58,458 bases of DNA, taken from Rikenellaceae bacterium. Lineage in GTDB: Bacteria; Bacteroidota; Bacteroidia; Bacteroidales; Rikenellaceae. Under the pieces are notes generated by a model. That model was not told where the DNA came from, did no database searches, and saw only the letters and a program-made list of their open reading frames with translations. Position 1 is the stretch's first letter. The number at the start of each line of letters is the position of its first letter. Location: NCBI GenBank assembly GCA_020859685.1, contig JAJBVT010000004.1:1-58458 (forward strand), given 5' to 3'. Below, in pieces: positions 1 to 9,184 of this stretch. The position numbers and the translations under genes are program-made.

Positions 1-1
1 T

Positions 2-937
2 TTTATAGGCAGTCTAACGTTTCGCGGTGAGCCGACCGAACTTTATTCGCCAATCCAGTATATCCTGGAAGAGGGCGGGAAGCGGATAAGGCCGCTGCTG
101 CTCACCATCGTTTGCGATATTTACGGCGGCGATGTGGACGGGGCGCTGCCGTGCGCGGCCGCGCTGGAGGTGTTCCACAATTTCACTCTTCTCCACGACG
201 ATATCATGGATAATGCCGATATCCGCCGGGGCAAACCTACCGTGTATAAAAAATGGGGGGAGAACTGCGCCATCCTCTCTGGCGACGCAATGGTTATCTA
301 CTCATATTACCTGCTGGCGAAATCGTCCGGCGAAAAACTTCCCGCCCTTCTGGACGAGTTCAATAAAATGGCGCTCGAAGTGTGCGAAGGCCAGCAATAC
401 GATATGGATTTCCAGAGCCGTGAGGACGTCACCCTCGAAGAGTACCTGAATATGATACGGTTAAAGACGGCCGTAATTTTCGGGGCGGCGGCCAAAATGG
501 GCGGGATACTGGCGGGCGCACCGCCGAAGGACCTCGGCATACTTTACGAGTACGGCACGGAGCTCGGCCTCGCCTTTCAGGTACAGGACGATTACCTCGA
601 CACCTACGGAACCAGCGAGGTGTTGGGTAAGCAGGTGGGGGGCGATATCGCCGAGAGCAAAAAAACGTTCCTAGCTATCAACGCGCTGAACGAAGCCGGG
701 GCGGCCACCCGGCGCGCCCTGCTCGGTACGTTCGCCGACCGTTCGCTCCCGCTGTCGCACAAAATCAGCCGCGTCCGCACTATATACGACTCGCTCGATA
801 TACCGCGGATGTCCCGGAAGGTAGTCGATAAGCACCTCGGCCGGGCCTCGGAACTTGTCGGGGAACTATCTGCAGGGGCGGAGCGGTCCGCACCCCTGTG
901 CGGCCTTATCCAATCCCTTGCCGACAGGAATAAATAA
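2..937 (+). CDS. Polyprenyl diphosphate synthase (partial, 5' end outside window)
   Basis: Trans-isoprenyl diphosphate synthase that condenses isopentenyl diphosphate onto an allylic primer to make farnesyl, geranylgeranyl or longer prenyl diphosphates for quinones and other isoprenoids. The open frame enters from the window edge without a start codon. 311 residues are visible, so probably only about 10-20 N-terminal residues are missing. GGKRIRP lies near visible residue 25, the first Asp-rich motif HDDIMD near 65-70 and the second, DDYLD, near 196-200; both Mg-diphosphate sites are intact. Chain length cannot be read reliably. The next gene starts 155 bases downstream on the same strand, with no terminator seen between them. 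The ispG gene at 33-35 kb belongs to the same isoprenoid supply pathway. Confidence 0.93.
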   Translation, partial: FIGSLTFRGEPTELYSPIQYILEEGGKRIRPLLLTIVCDIYGGDVDGALPCAAALEVFHNFTLLHDDIMDNADIRRGKPTVYKKWGENCAILSGDAMVIYSYYLLAKSSGEKLPALLDEFNKMALEVCEGQQYDMDFQSREDVTLEEYLNMIRLKTAVIFGAAAKMGGILAGAPPKDLGILYEYGTELGLAFQVQDDYLDTYGTSEVLGKQVGGDIAESKKTFLAINALNEAGAATRRALLGTFADRSLPLSHKISRVRTIYDSLDIPRMSRKVVDKHLGRASELVGELSAGAERSAPLCGLIQSLADRNK

Positions 938-1092
938 CCGCCCGTTTAACCGGTCCCGTAACCACTTTGAGGATTTGCCCGAACGCATGACGGGCCGGGG
1001 CAAGCCTGCCCACCCACTGCCCGGCGGGGAGCACTGTGTGAAACGTCTTAACCATTCCCGGATTCAGGGAATTAAAAACTCAGATTATCGGT

Positions 1093-1974
1093 ATGTGGTA
1101 TTTGCTTGCGGCCATCTTAGGGTCCTCCTCGCTGGTAATAATATTAAAGGTATTCGACCTGAAGGGGGTCGACCTGAATGCGGGGATAACCGTCAACTAT
1201 ATCGTCGCCTCCTCGCTCGCTTTCGGATTCGCGCCGGGCGTGCCGTCCGCGGCTGAGATTGCGCATGCGGGATGGTTCTGCCTGGCACTGGTTATCGGGG
1301 CGATGTTTATGTTCTCGTTCGTGGTTTACGCCCTTTCGGCACAGCGGTCGGGGGTGGCGGTGACGACCATTTCGGGAAGAGCGGCGGTGGTGATACCAGT
1401 CGTATTCGCTTTCCTGTTTTTGGGCGAGCAGGCCACGGCGGCAAAGATAGGGCTGTTGGCCGTGATACTGCTGTCCATGTTCCTGATTCTAAAAAAACCA
1501 TCCGGAGAACGGTCCGGCGCAGTGGCCGGGCTATCGCATGCGGCCCTGCTGGCGCTGCCGCTCGGGGTGTTCCTTTTCAACGGGGTGAACGATACGCTGG
1601 TGCAGTACACCCAGCGGACCCGGATACCGTCCGAGGATCTCTATCCGGTTTTCAACGGGGTGATGTTCGCCGCCGGAGCAGTCACGGGACTTATATGTTT
1701 CCTAATCGGGAATATGCGGAAACGGCACCGCCTTACCGTTCGCGACCTAGACTGGGGTGCTCTGCTCGGGGTAATGAACTGGATATGTATGACCGGGGTG
1801 TTTAACGGACTTGCTTATATGGACGGCTCGGTATTCTACCCGCTCTATTATACCGGGGCCATAGTCCTTGCGACTGTGGCCGGGGTGTGGATATTCCGGG
1901 AAAAACTGTCCGGGTTAAATTACGTCGGGATAGGGCTTGCCGTGGCGGCCATCGCCGTGCTAAGTATGCTGTAA
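1093..1974 (+). CDS. EamA/DMT-superfamily transporter
   Basis: Inner-membrane protein of 293 residues, almost entirely hydrophobic, with two repeated halves of about five membrane segments, as in drug/metabolite transporters of the EamA type. The N-terminus MWYLLAAILGSSS is the first membrane segment and no signal peptide is expected. A basic cytoplasmic loop (residues near 205-215, RKRHR) lies between helices. The substrate cannot be predicted. It converges on the porin gene at 2035, and a perfect palindromic terminator lies between the two. Confidence 0.85.
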   Translation: MWYLLAAILGSSSLVIILKVFDLKGVDLNAGITVNYIVASSLAFGFAPGVPSAAEIAHAGWFCLALVIGAMFMFSFVVYALSAQRSGVAVTTISGRAAVVIPVVFAFLFLGEQATAAKIGLLAVILLSMFLILKKPSGERSGAVAGLSHAALLALPLGVFLFNGVNDTLVQYTQRTRIPSEDLYPVFNGVMFAAGAVTGLICFLIGNMRKRHRLTVRDLDWGALLGVMNWICMTGVFNGLAYMDGSVFYPLYYTGAIVLATVAGVWIFREKLSGLNYVGIGLAVAAIAVLSML

Positions 1975-1981
1975 CCCCTAA

Positions 1982-2025
1982 ACAGACAAGGGCCGCATCC
2001 GTGCACGGATGCGGCCCTTGTCTGT
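1982..2025. terminator. Perfect 44-nt palindrome, bidirectional terminator
   Basis: A fully self-complementary sequence (arms ACAGACAAGGGCCGCATCCG and its complement) sits between two convergent genes, 7 bases after the EamA stop and 9 bases from the porin stop. The stem is strong but no clear T-run follows on either strand, so termination is inferred from position and structure. Confidence 0.7.
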
Positions 2026-2034
2026 GGTCGAACT

Positions 2035-3609
2035 TTAGAACCGGAAACCGAGCGTGGCCACCACCGAATGGCGGTCCGTTTTTTGGGTCGGGTTCCCGCT
2101 GTCCCATACTGCGTTAGCGGAAGTTACGTAGTGGTACACATAGTAGTCAGTATACCTGGTATGGTTAAATGAGTAAGCAAGGTCGAGGTACGATAACCTG
2201 CCGAGGCGGAAACCGATACCTCCCGACGCTCCGATATTCTGTCTCGGCACGGGAGAGTCGTAAGCCTCCCGGGCCAGATCGATATCGACCATCGAATCCG
2301 TATAGGTGAACCCGGCACGAAGGGCCACATCGGGACCGAACGGACGCACTTCCGCACCTGCCCTTATCGTGTTGTTACCTTTGAACAGATATTTAACCTC
2401 GTCGTTGAAACCCCAGCGGTAGTCGATATCGTCGCCGTTCAGCCTCATGGAGTTGTACCATGCCCGCTCGTAATCGACAGCCAGGATACCGATATTGCCG
2501 AATGTGTAGGAGATACCCCCGAGCAGGCGTGTGGGTGTGGAGAAGTCGTAATCGTAACGGTCGGTCGGCGAGTCGTCCCAGTTGTCGCCGTCCGGGAAGT
2601 AGACCGTCATACCGGCATTGTACGAATGGGTGGTGTTCATATAAGTGGGGGTGTGCACCGCGAATCCGATACGCAGCTCATCGACGGGGCGGTAAGTCAG
2701 GCCGACTTTGAAGTTTACGCCCGTACCCGTAATCTTATAGCTTTGCCCGTAGAACATACCCACCGCCGGGTCGGCGGCACCGGAGTTGTTCTCGTAAGAT
2801 TCGGTATAACTCACCGTCTGCTTGAACAGTAGGTCCTGAACACCGACCGAGAAACCGAGGTACAATTTATTCTGGAAATTGAAACCCGCCGCGAAATTAT
2901 ACTCCCCGATACTCCCGCGGGTATTGAGTATCGTACCCTGATATATTACGGCATTGTTTGCGATAGCGTCGCTGATATATTCCCCGTTGGTCCCGCCTGC
3001 ATCTATCAGATAAGTATTATAGGCCATTAAAGCACCCCATTTGTCGATTCCGGTATTCCGGAAAGTCGCGCTGTTCATACTGCTGTGCGATGTTCCCGCA
3101 AGCTGCCGCATAAACAGGTCGGCGACCGAGGAGCTGTTGCTGCCGTGCTGCATGGAGTTGCTCACGTTGAAATCGGCGACCTTGTTGTATGCGACCCCGA
3201 AGGTAAAACTTGTCAGGCCGCCGCTGCCCTGATAGAAATTTATGGCCGTACCGATGTTGGCCGGTGAGAAGCGGGTTTTGGTGTTGTCGCCGTTGGTAAT
3301 GCCGATAGGGTCGGTGTTAGTCGATTTGGTTATGGATATCATAGGGGTTATCCCCAATTCCGAACTCTGATACATTCCCAATCCTGCCGGGTTAAGGCTC
3401 ATGGTGGTGAGGTCCGCCCCGAGCGAAGTGAACGCCCCGCCCATACCCATGCTGCGCGCGGTACCGAACTGGGTCCCGGTGAAGGAGATCCGCGCAAGAT
3501 CTGTGGGGGTGAGGTCGGACTGTGAGAAAAGCAGGCCCGTCTGGCCGAAGGCCGCTCCCTGAGTAACCATCATCGCGACGGCCGAAAGGAGAAAAGTTAT
3601 CTTTTTCAT
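2035..3609 (-). CDS. OmpP1/FadL/TodX-family outer-membrane protein
   Basis: Predicted outer-membrane beta-barrel of 524 residues with a cleavable signal peptide (MKKITFLLSAVAMMVTQGAAFG, cleavage near residue 22). The segment after the signal is typical of the OmpP1 family: ARSMGMGGAFTSLGADLTTM and the NPAGLGMY motif near residues 70-85, which in FadL forms the N-terminal hatch. The rest alternates aromatic and polar residues, and the protein ends LGFRF with a terminal Phe as expected for the barrel-assembly signal. In FadL relatives it admits hydrophobic molecules; the substrate here is unknown. Same strand as the upstream lipoprotein gene, but a terminator lies between them. Confidence 0.85.
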   Translation of the reverse strand: MKKITFLLSAVAMMVTQGAAFGQTGLLFSQSDLTPTDLARISFTGTQFGTARSMGMGGAFTSLGADLTTMSLNPAGLGMYQSSELGITPMISITKSTNTDPIGITNGDNTKTRFSPANIGTAINFYQGSGGLTSFTFGVAYNKVADFNVSNSMQHGSNSSSVADLFMRQLAGTSHSSMNSATFRNTGIDKWGALMAYNTYLIDAGGTNGEYISDAIANNAVIYQGTILNTRGSIGEYNFAAGFNFQNKLYLGFSVGVQDLLFKQTVSYTESYENNSGAADPAVGMFYGQSYKITGTGVNFKVGLTYRPVDELRIGFAVHTPTYMNTTHSYNAGMTVYFPDGDNWDDSPTDRYDYDFSTPTRLLGGISYTFGNIGILAVDYERAWYNSMRLNGDDIDYRWGFNDEVKYLFKGNNTIRAGAEVRPFGPDVALRAGFTYTDSMVDIDLAREAYDSPVPRQNIGASGGIGFRLGRLSYLDLAYSFNHTRYTDYYVYHYVTSANAVWDSGNPTQKTDRHSVVATLGFRF

Positions 3610-3634
3610 ATTAAGTTCCGGTTAAGTTGGTCAT

Positions 3635-3668
3635 AAAAAAGGCCCCGGCCCGGGTGGAGCTGGGGCCT
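3635..3668 (-). terminator. Rho-independent terminator after the lipoprotein gene
   Basis: On the minus strand a G+C-rich stem (AGGCCCC...GGGGCCT) is followed directly by six T. It lies 22 bases past the stop of the Ser/Tyr-rich lipoprotein gene and before the porin gene, so it should separate their transcription. Confidence 0.85.
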
Positions 3669-3690
3669 GTTATTATTACAGGATGTTACG

Positions 3691-4938
3691 TTACCTTCTG
3701 GACGAGCCGCCGCTCGAACCTCCGCGTGAACTGCTGCCACCGGAACTCGAGCCTGAACTCCGGCTCGTTGAACCGCCGCTCACCGTGCCGCTGCTTCTGG
3801 AACTCGACGAACTCGAGGAGCCTACCGAACTGCTGCGGGAAGTGCTTCCGGTACCGGTGCTGACGCCCGAACTTCTCGAAGTCGAGGTAGAAGTACCGGT
3901 CGATGTAGTACCGCGGGAAGTCGAACTCCCCGATGAAACGGTACCCGTACCGCGCGAGGTGCTCGTGCCGCTCGAAGTAGCCGTACCCCTCGACGAAGAA
4001 GCGGTACCGGTCGTAGACGTTCCCCTCGAGGTCGAGCTGCCTATGGTCGAAGTAGTCCCCCTCGATGTGCTGGTGGTGGTGCCGTAGTTGCCGGTCCTCG
4101 ATGTGGTGGAAGAACCGCCGCGTGAAGTCGATGCGGTATTCCTCGAAGTGGTGGTGCGGTAGCCGTTGGACCATGAGGGCTGGTTGTACCGTGCCGAAGC
4201 ACGTGAAGAACCGCCGTAATGGTACCCGTAGCGGTAGTGCGGCGGGTAGTAATGGTGGTGGTGGAATCCGTGATAGCCCCAGTAGTAGGGCGAATTCCAG
4301 CCCCAGTACCAGTTATATGACGGTCCCCACGGGCCGTAATAGTGGCTTCCCCAATAATAATTACGCCATCCGTAGTAGTAACCCGCGCCGAACGACCACC
4401 AGGGCGTGCCCCAGCCGAACGAGAAATTGAACGCCGGAGCACCCCAGTACCCGAACATCGACGTTATATATTTCGGTTCGACCCAGACCTCGTCGCCCAT
4501 GACCATCACGTTGTAAAACGCCGGGTCGTAAGCAGTGGCATACCATCCCGCACTCGAGAAACGCAGGTTGTAGTAGCTCGACGGCATTTTATAGGTGGGC
4601 GATTGGAATCCCCTCAGCCTCCGTTCGTAAGCGCTTTCATAGTCGCTCACCAGTATCTCGTCGTAGGGATTGGTCGCTTCTTCGTAGACAATTTCCATCT
4701 GGTTGGCTTCCGCAGCGGCTATCATGGCTCGCAGTTTGGCCGCACGCGCTTCCGCTTCGGCCTGAGCGGCTTCGGCTTCGAGCCTCTCTCTCTCTGCGAT
4801 GGCTATCCTGTTATGAGTACCGTACAGGTCGTCCCCCACCCGGGCGGACGAGGAGTACGAAGTAGTCGAGCAGCCTGCCGTCAGCACGGCGGCCACCGCT
4901 ACTGCTATCATACCTATTATCTTCCTCTTCTTTTCCAT
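3691..4938 (-). CDS. Lipoprotein with Tyr/Trp/Gly/His-rich centre and Ser/Thr/Arg-rich tail
   Basis: Protein of 415 residues of unknown function. It starts with a lipoprotein signal (MEKKRKIIGMIAVAVAAVLTAGC, lipobox LTAG-C at residue 23). Next comes a charged Glu/Ala-rich helical stretch (about 45-80) and a globular part (85-150). A strongly aromatic zone (about 155-235) follows, rich in Tyr, Trp, Gly and a run of His. The last 170 residues are low-complexity Ser/Thr/Gly with regularly spaced Arg (units such as STSRGTS). Proteins of this composition recur in Bacteroidales, sometimes wrongly named as enzymes. The Ser/Thr tail could be O-glycosylated or disordered. Its own terminator follows the stop codon. 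Confidence 0.75.
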   Translation of the reverse strand: MEKKRKIIGMIAVAVAAVLTAGCSTTSYSSSARVGDDLYGTHNRIAIAERERLEAEAAQAEAEARAAKLRAMIAAAEANQMEIVYEEATNPYDEILVSDYESAYERRLRGFQSPTYKMPSSYYNLRFSSAGWYATAYDPAFYNVMVMGDEVWVEPKYITSMFGYWGAPAFNFSFGWGTPWWSFGAGYYYGWRNYYWGSHYYGPWGPSYNWYWGWNSPYYWGYHGFHHHHYYPPHYRYGYHYGGSSRASARYNQPSWSNGYRTTTSRNTASTSRGGSSTTSRTGNYGTTTSTSRGTTSTIGSSTSRGTSTTGTASSSRGTATSSGTSTSRGTGTVSSGSSTSRGTTSTGTSTSTSRSSGVSTGTGSTSRSSSVGSSSSSSSRSSGTVSGGSTSRSSGSSSGGSSSRGGSSGGSSRR

Positions 4939-5323
4939 ATTTATAAGTATTACAGGTCCGGTTACAATATTATAGTATTCAAACGAAAATAGTGCCGTAT
5001 TAAGTATGTTCCGTCAAATATTTCATTCGGACGCGGCCGATGCCGTATTCGGTCCGCCGGAACCGCCCCGACCGCTTGAGACCTCCCCTTATAACCTCCT
5101 TTACCGGTAAGATGCCACGGGTGGCGGCGGCGTTGCATCGGGCATTGTCCCGAAAGTCGTTTACGGTGGCCTGATTTTCCTGCCATATCCCCGCCCGCAC
5201 CCTTTTTCCAAAGATAGTAAAAAAACGGCGTTCCACCATACACAGCGCCTATTACGGCCGTACGGAATAGCTTAATCTTACGGAAAAATAGTACCTTTGC
5301 GTCCGGTATAAAGAATTAAAGTT
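4939..5323. other. Intergenic region between divergent lipoprotein gene and proS
   Basis: 385 bases without a convincing gene. Minus-strand open frames of 79-93 codons exist here (4962-5243, 5000-5239) but have no family features. The right end carries the proS promoter. The lipoprotein promoter must also lie here; TAATATTG-like sequence is present on the minus strand but is not a full match. Confidence 0.5.
5292..5299 (+). promoter_or_regulatory. proS promoter, -7 box TACCTTTG
   Basis: Exact match to the Bacteroidota -7 consensus TAnnTTTG, 24 bases before the proS start. No clear TTG is seen at the -33 position. Confidence 0.6.
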
Positions 5324-6805
5324 ATGGCCAAAGAATTGAAGGAACTCACAAGCCGGGAAGAGAACTATTCCCAGTGGTATAACGACCTGGTGCTCAAGGC
5401 CGGGCTGGCTGAATACTCGGCCGTTCGCGGCAGTATGGTCATTAAACCGTACGGCTACGCTATATGGGAGAAGATGCAGCGCGCGCTGGACGATATGTTC
5501 AAGGAGACGGGGCATGTGAACGCCTACTTTCCGCTGTTTATCCCCAAGTCGTTCTTCAGCCGGGAGGCCAAGCACGTCGAGGGGTTCGCGAAGGAGTGCG
5601 CCGTGGTCACCCATTACCGCCTTATGAACGACGGGCAGGGCGGTGTGACCGTGGACCCGGACGCCAAACTCGAAGAGGAACTAATAGTTAGGCCGACCTC
5701 GGAAACCATAATCTGGAACACCTATAAGGGTTGGATACAGTCCTACCGCGACCTGCCGATACTCTGTAACCAGTGGGCCAACGTGGTGCGCTGGGAGATG
5801 CGTACACGCCTGTTCCTGCGTACGGCCGAGTTCCTGTGGCAGGAGGGCCATACCGCCCACGAGACCCGTCGGGAAGCCGAGGAGGAGACCCTGCGCATGG
5901 TAAACGTCTACCGCGACTTTGCCGAGGGGTGGATGGGCGTTCCCGTAGTGGTGGGCCATAAGTCCGAGAGCGAACGGTTCGCCGGTGCGGAGGACACCCT
6001 CACCATCGAGGCCCTGATGCAGGACGGGAAGGCCCTGCAAAGCGGCACATCCCACTTTCTGGGTCAGAACTTCGCCAAGGCTTTCGACGTGCAGTTCGCC
6101 AACCGCCAAGGCAAACTGGAATACGTCTGGGCTACCTCATGGGGGGTATCCACACGGCTTATGGGCGCGCTGATTATGGCCCATTCCGACAATAACGGGC
6201 TTGTCCTGCCGCCGAAACTGGCACCTATACAGGTGGTCCTGATACCCATTTACAAAGGCGAGGAAGAGCATGCCACAGTATGCGGCAGGCTCCATGAGAT
6301 AGCGGCGACGCTGAAACAGAAGGGGATAAGCGTCAAGGTGGACGACCGCGACAATGTCCGCTCCGGCTTCAAATTCGCCGAGTACGAACTCAAAGGCGTG
6401 CCCGTAAGGCTGGCCCTCGGCCCGCGCGACATGGCCGCCGGAACCATCGAGCTGGCCCGCCGGGATACCCTTACCAAAGAGGTCGTGCCCCAGGACGGGG
6501 TGGCCGACCGCATCGAAGCCCTGATGGACGAAATCCAGCGGAATATCTTCGCCAAAGCCCTCGGTTTCCGCGAAAGTATGACCACCGTGGTGGACGATTA
6601 CGGGGAGTTCAAGCGCCTGCTCGACGAGAAGGGCGGTTTTCTGCTCGCCCACTGGGACGGCACACCGGAGACCGAAGAGGCCATAAAGGCCGAAACCAAA
6701 GCTACCATCCGCTGCATTCCGCTCGACGCCCCTTACGAGGAGGGTAAATGTATCTATACCGGTAAGCCGTCGAACCGCCGGGTGATTTTCGCAAGGAGTT
6801 ATTAA
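5324..6805 (+). CDS. proS: Prolyl-tRNA synthetase (short, archaeal/eukaryal-like type)
   Basis: Cytoplasmic class II aminoacyl-tRNA synthetase that charges tRNA-Pro. 493 residues, the length of the ProS type-3 form without the bacterial editing insertion between motifs 2 and 3. Motif 1 lies around [15 protein letters not shown] (residues 46-60), proline/ATP-site sequence in [11 protein letters not shown] (near 121-131), motif 2 in [20 protein letters not shown] (near 150-170) and motif 3 in [16 protein letters not shown] (near 268-284). The anticodon-binding domain follows and the protein ends IFARSY, typical of this type. The start is set by MAKELKEL and the promoter 24 bases upstream. The next gene on the same strand begins about 105 bases later. 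Confidence 0.97.
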   Translation: MAKELKELTSREENYSQWYNDLVLKAGLAEYSAVRGSMVIKPYGYAIWEKMQRALDDMFKETGHVNAYFPLFIPKSFFSREAKHVEGFAKECAVVTHYRLMNDGQGGVTVDPDAKLEEELIVRPTSETIIWNTYKGWIQSYRDLPILCNQWANVVRWEMRTRLFLRTAEFLWQEGHTAHETRREAEEETLRMVNVYRDFAEGWMGVPVVVGHKSESERFAGAEDTLTIEALMQDGKALQSGTSHFLGQNFAKAFDVQFANRQGKLEYVWATSWGVSTRLMGALIMAHSDNNGLVLPPKLAPIQVVLIPIYKGEEEHATVCGRLHEIAATLKQKGISVKVDDRDNVRSGFKFAEYELKGVPVRLALGPRDMAAGTIELARRDTLTKEVVPQDGVADRIEALMDEIQRNIFAKALGFRESMTTVVDDYGEFKRLLDEKGGFLLAHWDGTPETEEAIKAETKATIRCIPLDAPYEEGKCIYTGKPSNRRVIFARSY

Positions 6806-6910
6806 CCGGAACTTATAACAGGAAGGGCTTGCCGATACCGTTAGAGCGTATTAGATCGAGCGAATGGCGGGCAGCCCCCGGATATGACCGGATTTGCAGA
6901 ACGGGAAACT

Positions 6911-8143
6911 ATGCGTACTATCGAGGTGATGGCCCCGGCGGGGTCGTGGGAGTGCCTTACGGCGGCGTTGGACGCTGGTGCCGACTCGGTCTATTTCGGG
7001 GTGGGGCAACTCAATATGCGCGCCCGGTCCACTTCCAATTTCCGGCGGGAAGAACTCCCGGAAATTGTAGATAAAATTCACGCGAAGGGTGCGCGGGCAT
7101 ACCTTGCCGTCAATACGGTCCTCTATGATGACGAACTGGCCGAGATGAGGTCGGTGGTAGACAGTGCGGCCGCGGCGGGAGTCGATGCGGTCATCGTTTC
7201 CGACCAGTCCGCAATACTCTATGCCCGAAAGGCAGGTATGGAGGTCCATATATCCACCCAACTGAACGTATCGAATCTGGAGACCCTGCAGTTTTACGCG
7301 CAGTGGGCGGACGTGGTGGTGCTGGCCCGGGAGCTGTCTCTCGGGCAGGTGCGGGCCATTTATGACGGTATCCTGCGGGAGAATATATGCGGCCCGTCCG
7401 GGCGGCAGGTGATAATCGAGATGTTCGCCCACGGGGCGTTGTGTATGGCCGTTTCGGGCAAATGCTACCTGAGCCTCCACGAGAGCGGATGCTCGGCCAA
7501 CCGGGGAGCGTGCCGCCAGATTTGCCGCCGCTCCTTCATGCTTACCGACCGTGACACGGGGGAGCAGATTGCCGCCGAAGGGAATTACCTGCTCTCGCCC
7601 AAGGACCTGTGTACCGTGGGCTTCCTCGACAAATTCGTGGACGTGGGCGTACGCGTGCTGAAAATCGAGGGCCGCGCACGGTCGGCCGAATACGTTAAAC
7701 GGGTCATAGAGTGCTACCGCGAGGCGGTGGATGCCCTAACGGCGGGAACGTACTGTGAGGAGCTGGCCGCAAGGCTGAAAGATAGGTTGACCACGGTTTT
7801 CAACCGGGGTTTCTGGGACGGGTTCTATTCCGGCGCGTCGGTGCCCGAACTGAGTACCCGTTACGGCTCGGCGGCCACGCGCCGCAAGGTATACGTGGGA
7901 AAAGTAACAAACTTCTTTAAAAAAATAGGGGTGGCCGAGGTGCTGATAGAGGCCGCCGTACTGGACGATGGGGACGAAATAGTGATAATAGGCGCTACCA
8001 CGGGTGCTTTGGAGTGCCCGGCCACGGGTATCCGGGTGGAGGAGAAGCCGGCCGCACAGGCCGTGCAGGGCCAGTATTGTTCCCTCCGTACGCCCTCCGA
8101 AGTCAAACGCGGGGATAAACTCTACAAGATAGTCGACGCCTGA
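6911..8143 (+). CDS. U32-family protein (TrhP/YegQ-like)
   Basis: Member of the U32 family, historically called collagenase-like peptidases. Several members act in RNA modification: TrhP/YegQ in 5-hydroxyuridine formation at tRNA position 34, RlhA in 23S rRNA hydroxylation. The N-terminal MAPAGSWECLTAALDAGADS and the QLNVSN and ALCMAVSGKCYLS segments are family hallmarks. A Cys cluster near CSANRGACRQICRRS corresponds to the conserved Cys set. The C-terminal third looks like the small beta-barrel of longer U32 proteins. I prefer the ATG at 6911 because the family usually begins a few residues before the APAG motif; an in-frame ATG at 6884 would add nine residues. Which RNA it acts on cannot be told from sequence. 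Confidence 0.85.
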   Translation: MRTIEVMAPAGSWECLTAALDAGADSVYFGVGQLNMRARSTSNFRREELPEIVDKIHAKGARAYLAVNTVLYDDELAEMRSVVDSAAAAGVDAVIVSDQSAILYARKAGMEVHISTQLNVSNLETLQFYAQWADVVVLARELSLGQVRAIYDGILRENICGPSGRQVIIEMFAHGALCMAVSGKCYLSLHESGCSANRGACRQICRRSFMLTDRDTGEQIAAEGNYLLSPKDLCTVGFLDKFVDVGVRVLKIEGRARSAEYVKRVIECYREAVDALTAGTYCEELAARLKDRLTTVFNRGFWDGFYSGASVPELSTRYGSAATRRKVYVGKVTNFFKKIGVAEVLIEAAVLDDGDEIVIIGATTGALECPATGIRVEEKPAAQAVQGQYCSLRTPSEVKRGDKLYKIVDA

Positions 8144-8212
8144 ACGCCGGGGCGGGATAACTCTCATAACAGCACCGCGAGTTCGAATCCGGGTTCTCTT
8201 CCGGCGCCGTAC

Positions 8213-9175
8213 TTATCCGAACACCACGTATACGGGAAGGTGGTCGCTGTACCCGTTGCGGTAGACCCCGGAGGTGAACGTCCTCAGCGGGAATCCCTGC
8301 CGCCGCCTGTCGGAATAGTCCAGAAGATAGGGCCGTATATAGATTCCGCACCCGAAGTAGGTAAATCCATCACCGTAGTAGAACCCTGCCGACAGCAGAA
8401 TATTGTCGCTCATACTCCATTTACCCCGGTAGGCGTAGGTTCCCTGCCCTTTGCGGACATGCTCTTCGAACGGGGAGTAGACCTGCGGCAGTCCTGCCGG
8501 AGCGGGGAACCGGCCGGAAAAATATTTACTGAGCGGCTTCTCGCGCGGGGAGCAGTTAAAATCGCCCATAACCACGAGCTGCGCCTCAGTATCGTGGCGC
8601 AGGAGCGAGTCGCAGAACCGGGCAAGGGCGGCAGTGGCCCTCTCACGGTACCGGTAGTTGTTGAGCCGGGACGGCAGGTGGCAAACTACTATATCCAACC
8701 GCAGTCCCATAGACTCACCGCGAACATACAGGAACTCCCGTGAGGTTCCCGAACTCACCAGCCGGGACTGTTCGGGGTAGAACCTGTCGCCTTTGAACAG
8801 CAGTACGAGGTCCAGCCCCCGTGAGTCTCCGCCGGTGTGGTGGATGTAATTGTAGGGCGTTTCGAGATTTAGTATCAGGTCGCGGACGACCGCTTCGTTC
8901 TCCACCTCCGCAAGGCCGAGTATGTCGAGCGACAGGGAATCCACCACCTCGGCCAACCGGTCCAGCTTATTGCGGTACCTTGCCGTATTCCATCCCAGCC
9001 GACCGCCGGGAGTATAATCCGAATCGTCGTAAAACAGCGACGGGACAGTATCGTAGAGGTTTTCCACATTCCAGAATCCGGCCGTAACGATGCGGTCCGC
9101 CTGCGCGGCTGCCCGTGTAGCGGACAGCGCGAGCCATACAATCAATATGACGATTATCTTACCGGACCGGTTCAT
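8213..9175 (-). CDS. Secreted endonuclease/exonuclease/phosphatase-family protein
   Basis: 320 residues with a signal peptide (MNRSGKIIVILIVWLALSATRAAAQA, cleavage near residue 25), so it should act in the periplasm or outside. The DNase I-like fold is shown by WNVENLYD near residue 35, the metal-binding Glu in LAEVENE near 87, GDFNCSP near 200 and the catalytic SDHLPVYVVF at the C-terminus. Substrates of this superfamily include nucleic acids, inositol phosphates and sphingomyelin; none can be chosen here. It starts 9 bases after the mnmA stop and is probably transcribed with it. Confidence 0.85.
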   Translation of the reverse strand: MNRSGKIIVILIVWLALSATRAAAQADRIVTAGFWNVENLYDTVPSLFYDDSDYTPGGRLGWNTARYRNKLDRLAEVVDSLSLDILGLAEVENEAVVRDLILNLETPYNYIHHTGGDSRGLDLVLLFKGDRFYPEQSRLVSSGTSREFLYVRGESMGLRLDIVVCHLPSRLNNYRYRERATAALARFCDSLLRHDTEAQLVVMGDFNCSPREKPLSKYFSGRFPAPAGLPQVYSPFEEHVRKGQGTYAYRGKWSMSDNILLSAGFYYGDGFTYFGCGIYIRPYLLDYSDRRRQGFPLRTFTSGVYRNGYSDHLPVYVVFG

Positions 9176-9184
9176 TTCCTTGAA

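Noticed and set aside
3683-4087. Plus-strand frame of 134 codons rich in Glu, Val and Pro opposite the lipoprotein tail
   Set aside because: It is the mirror of the Ser/Thr/Arg repeats on the minus strand, with no start context or homology signs.
8150-8215. Sequence with GTTCGAATC resembling a tRNA T-loop between two convergent genes
   Set aside because: No matching T-stem, acceptor or anticodon arms can be formed, so it is chance similarity.
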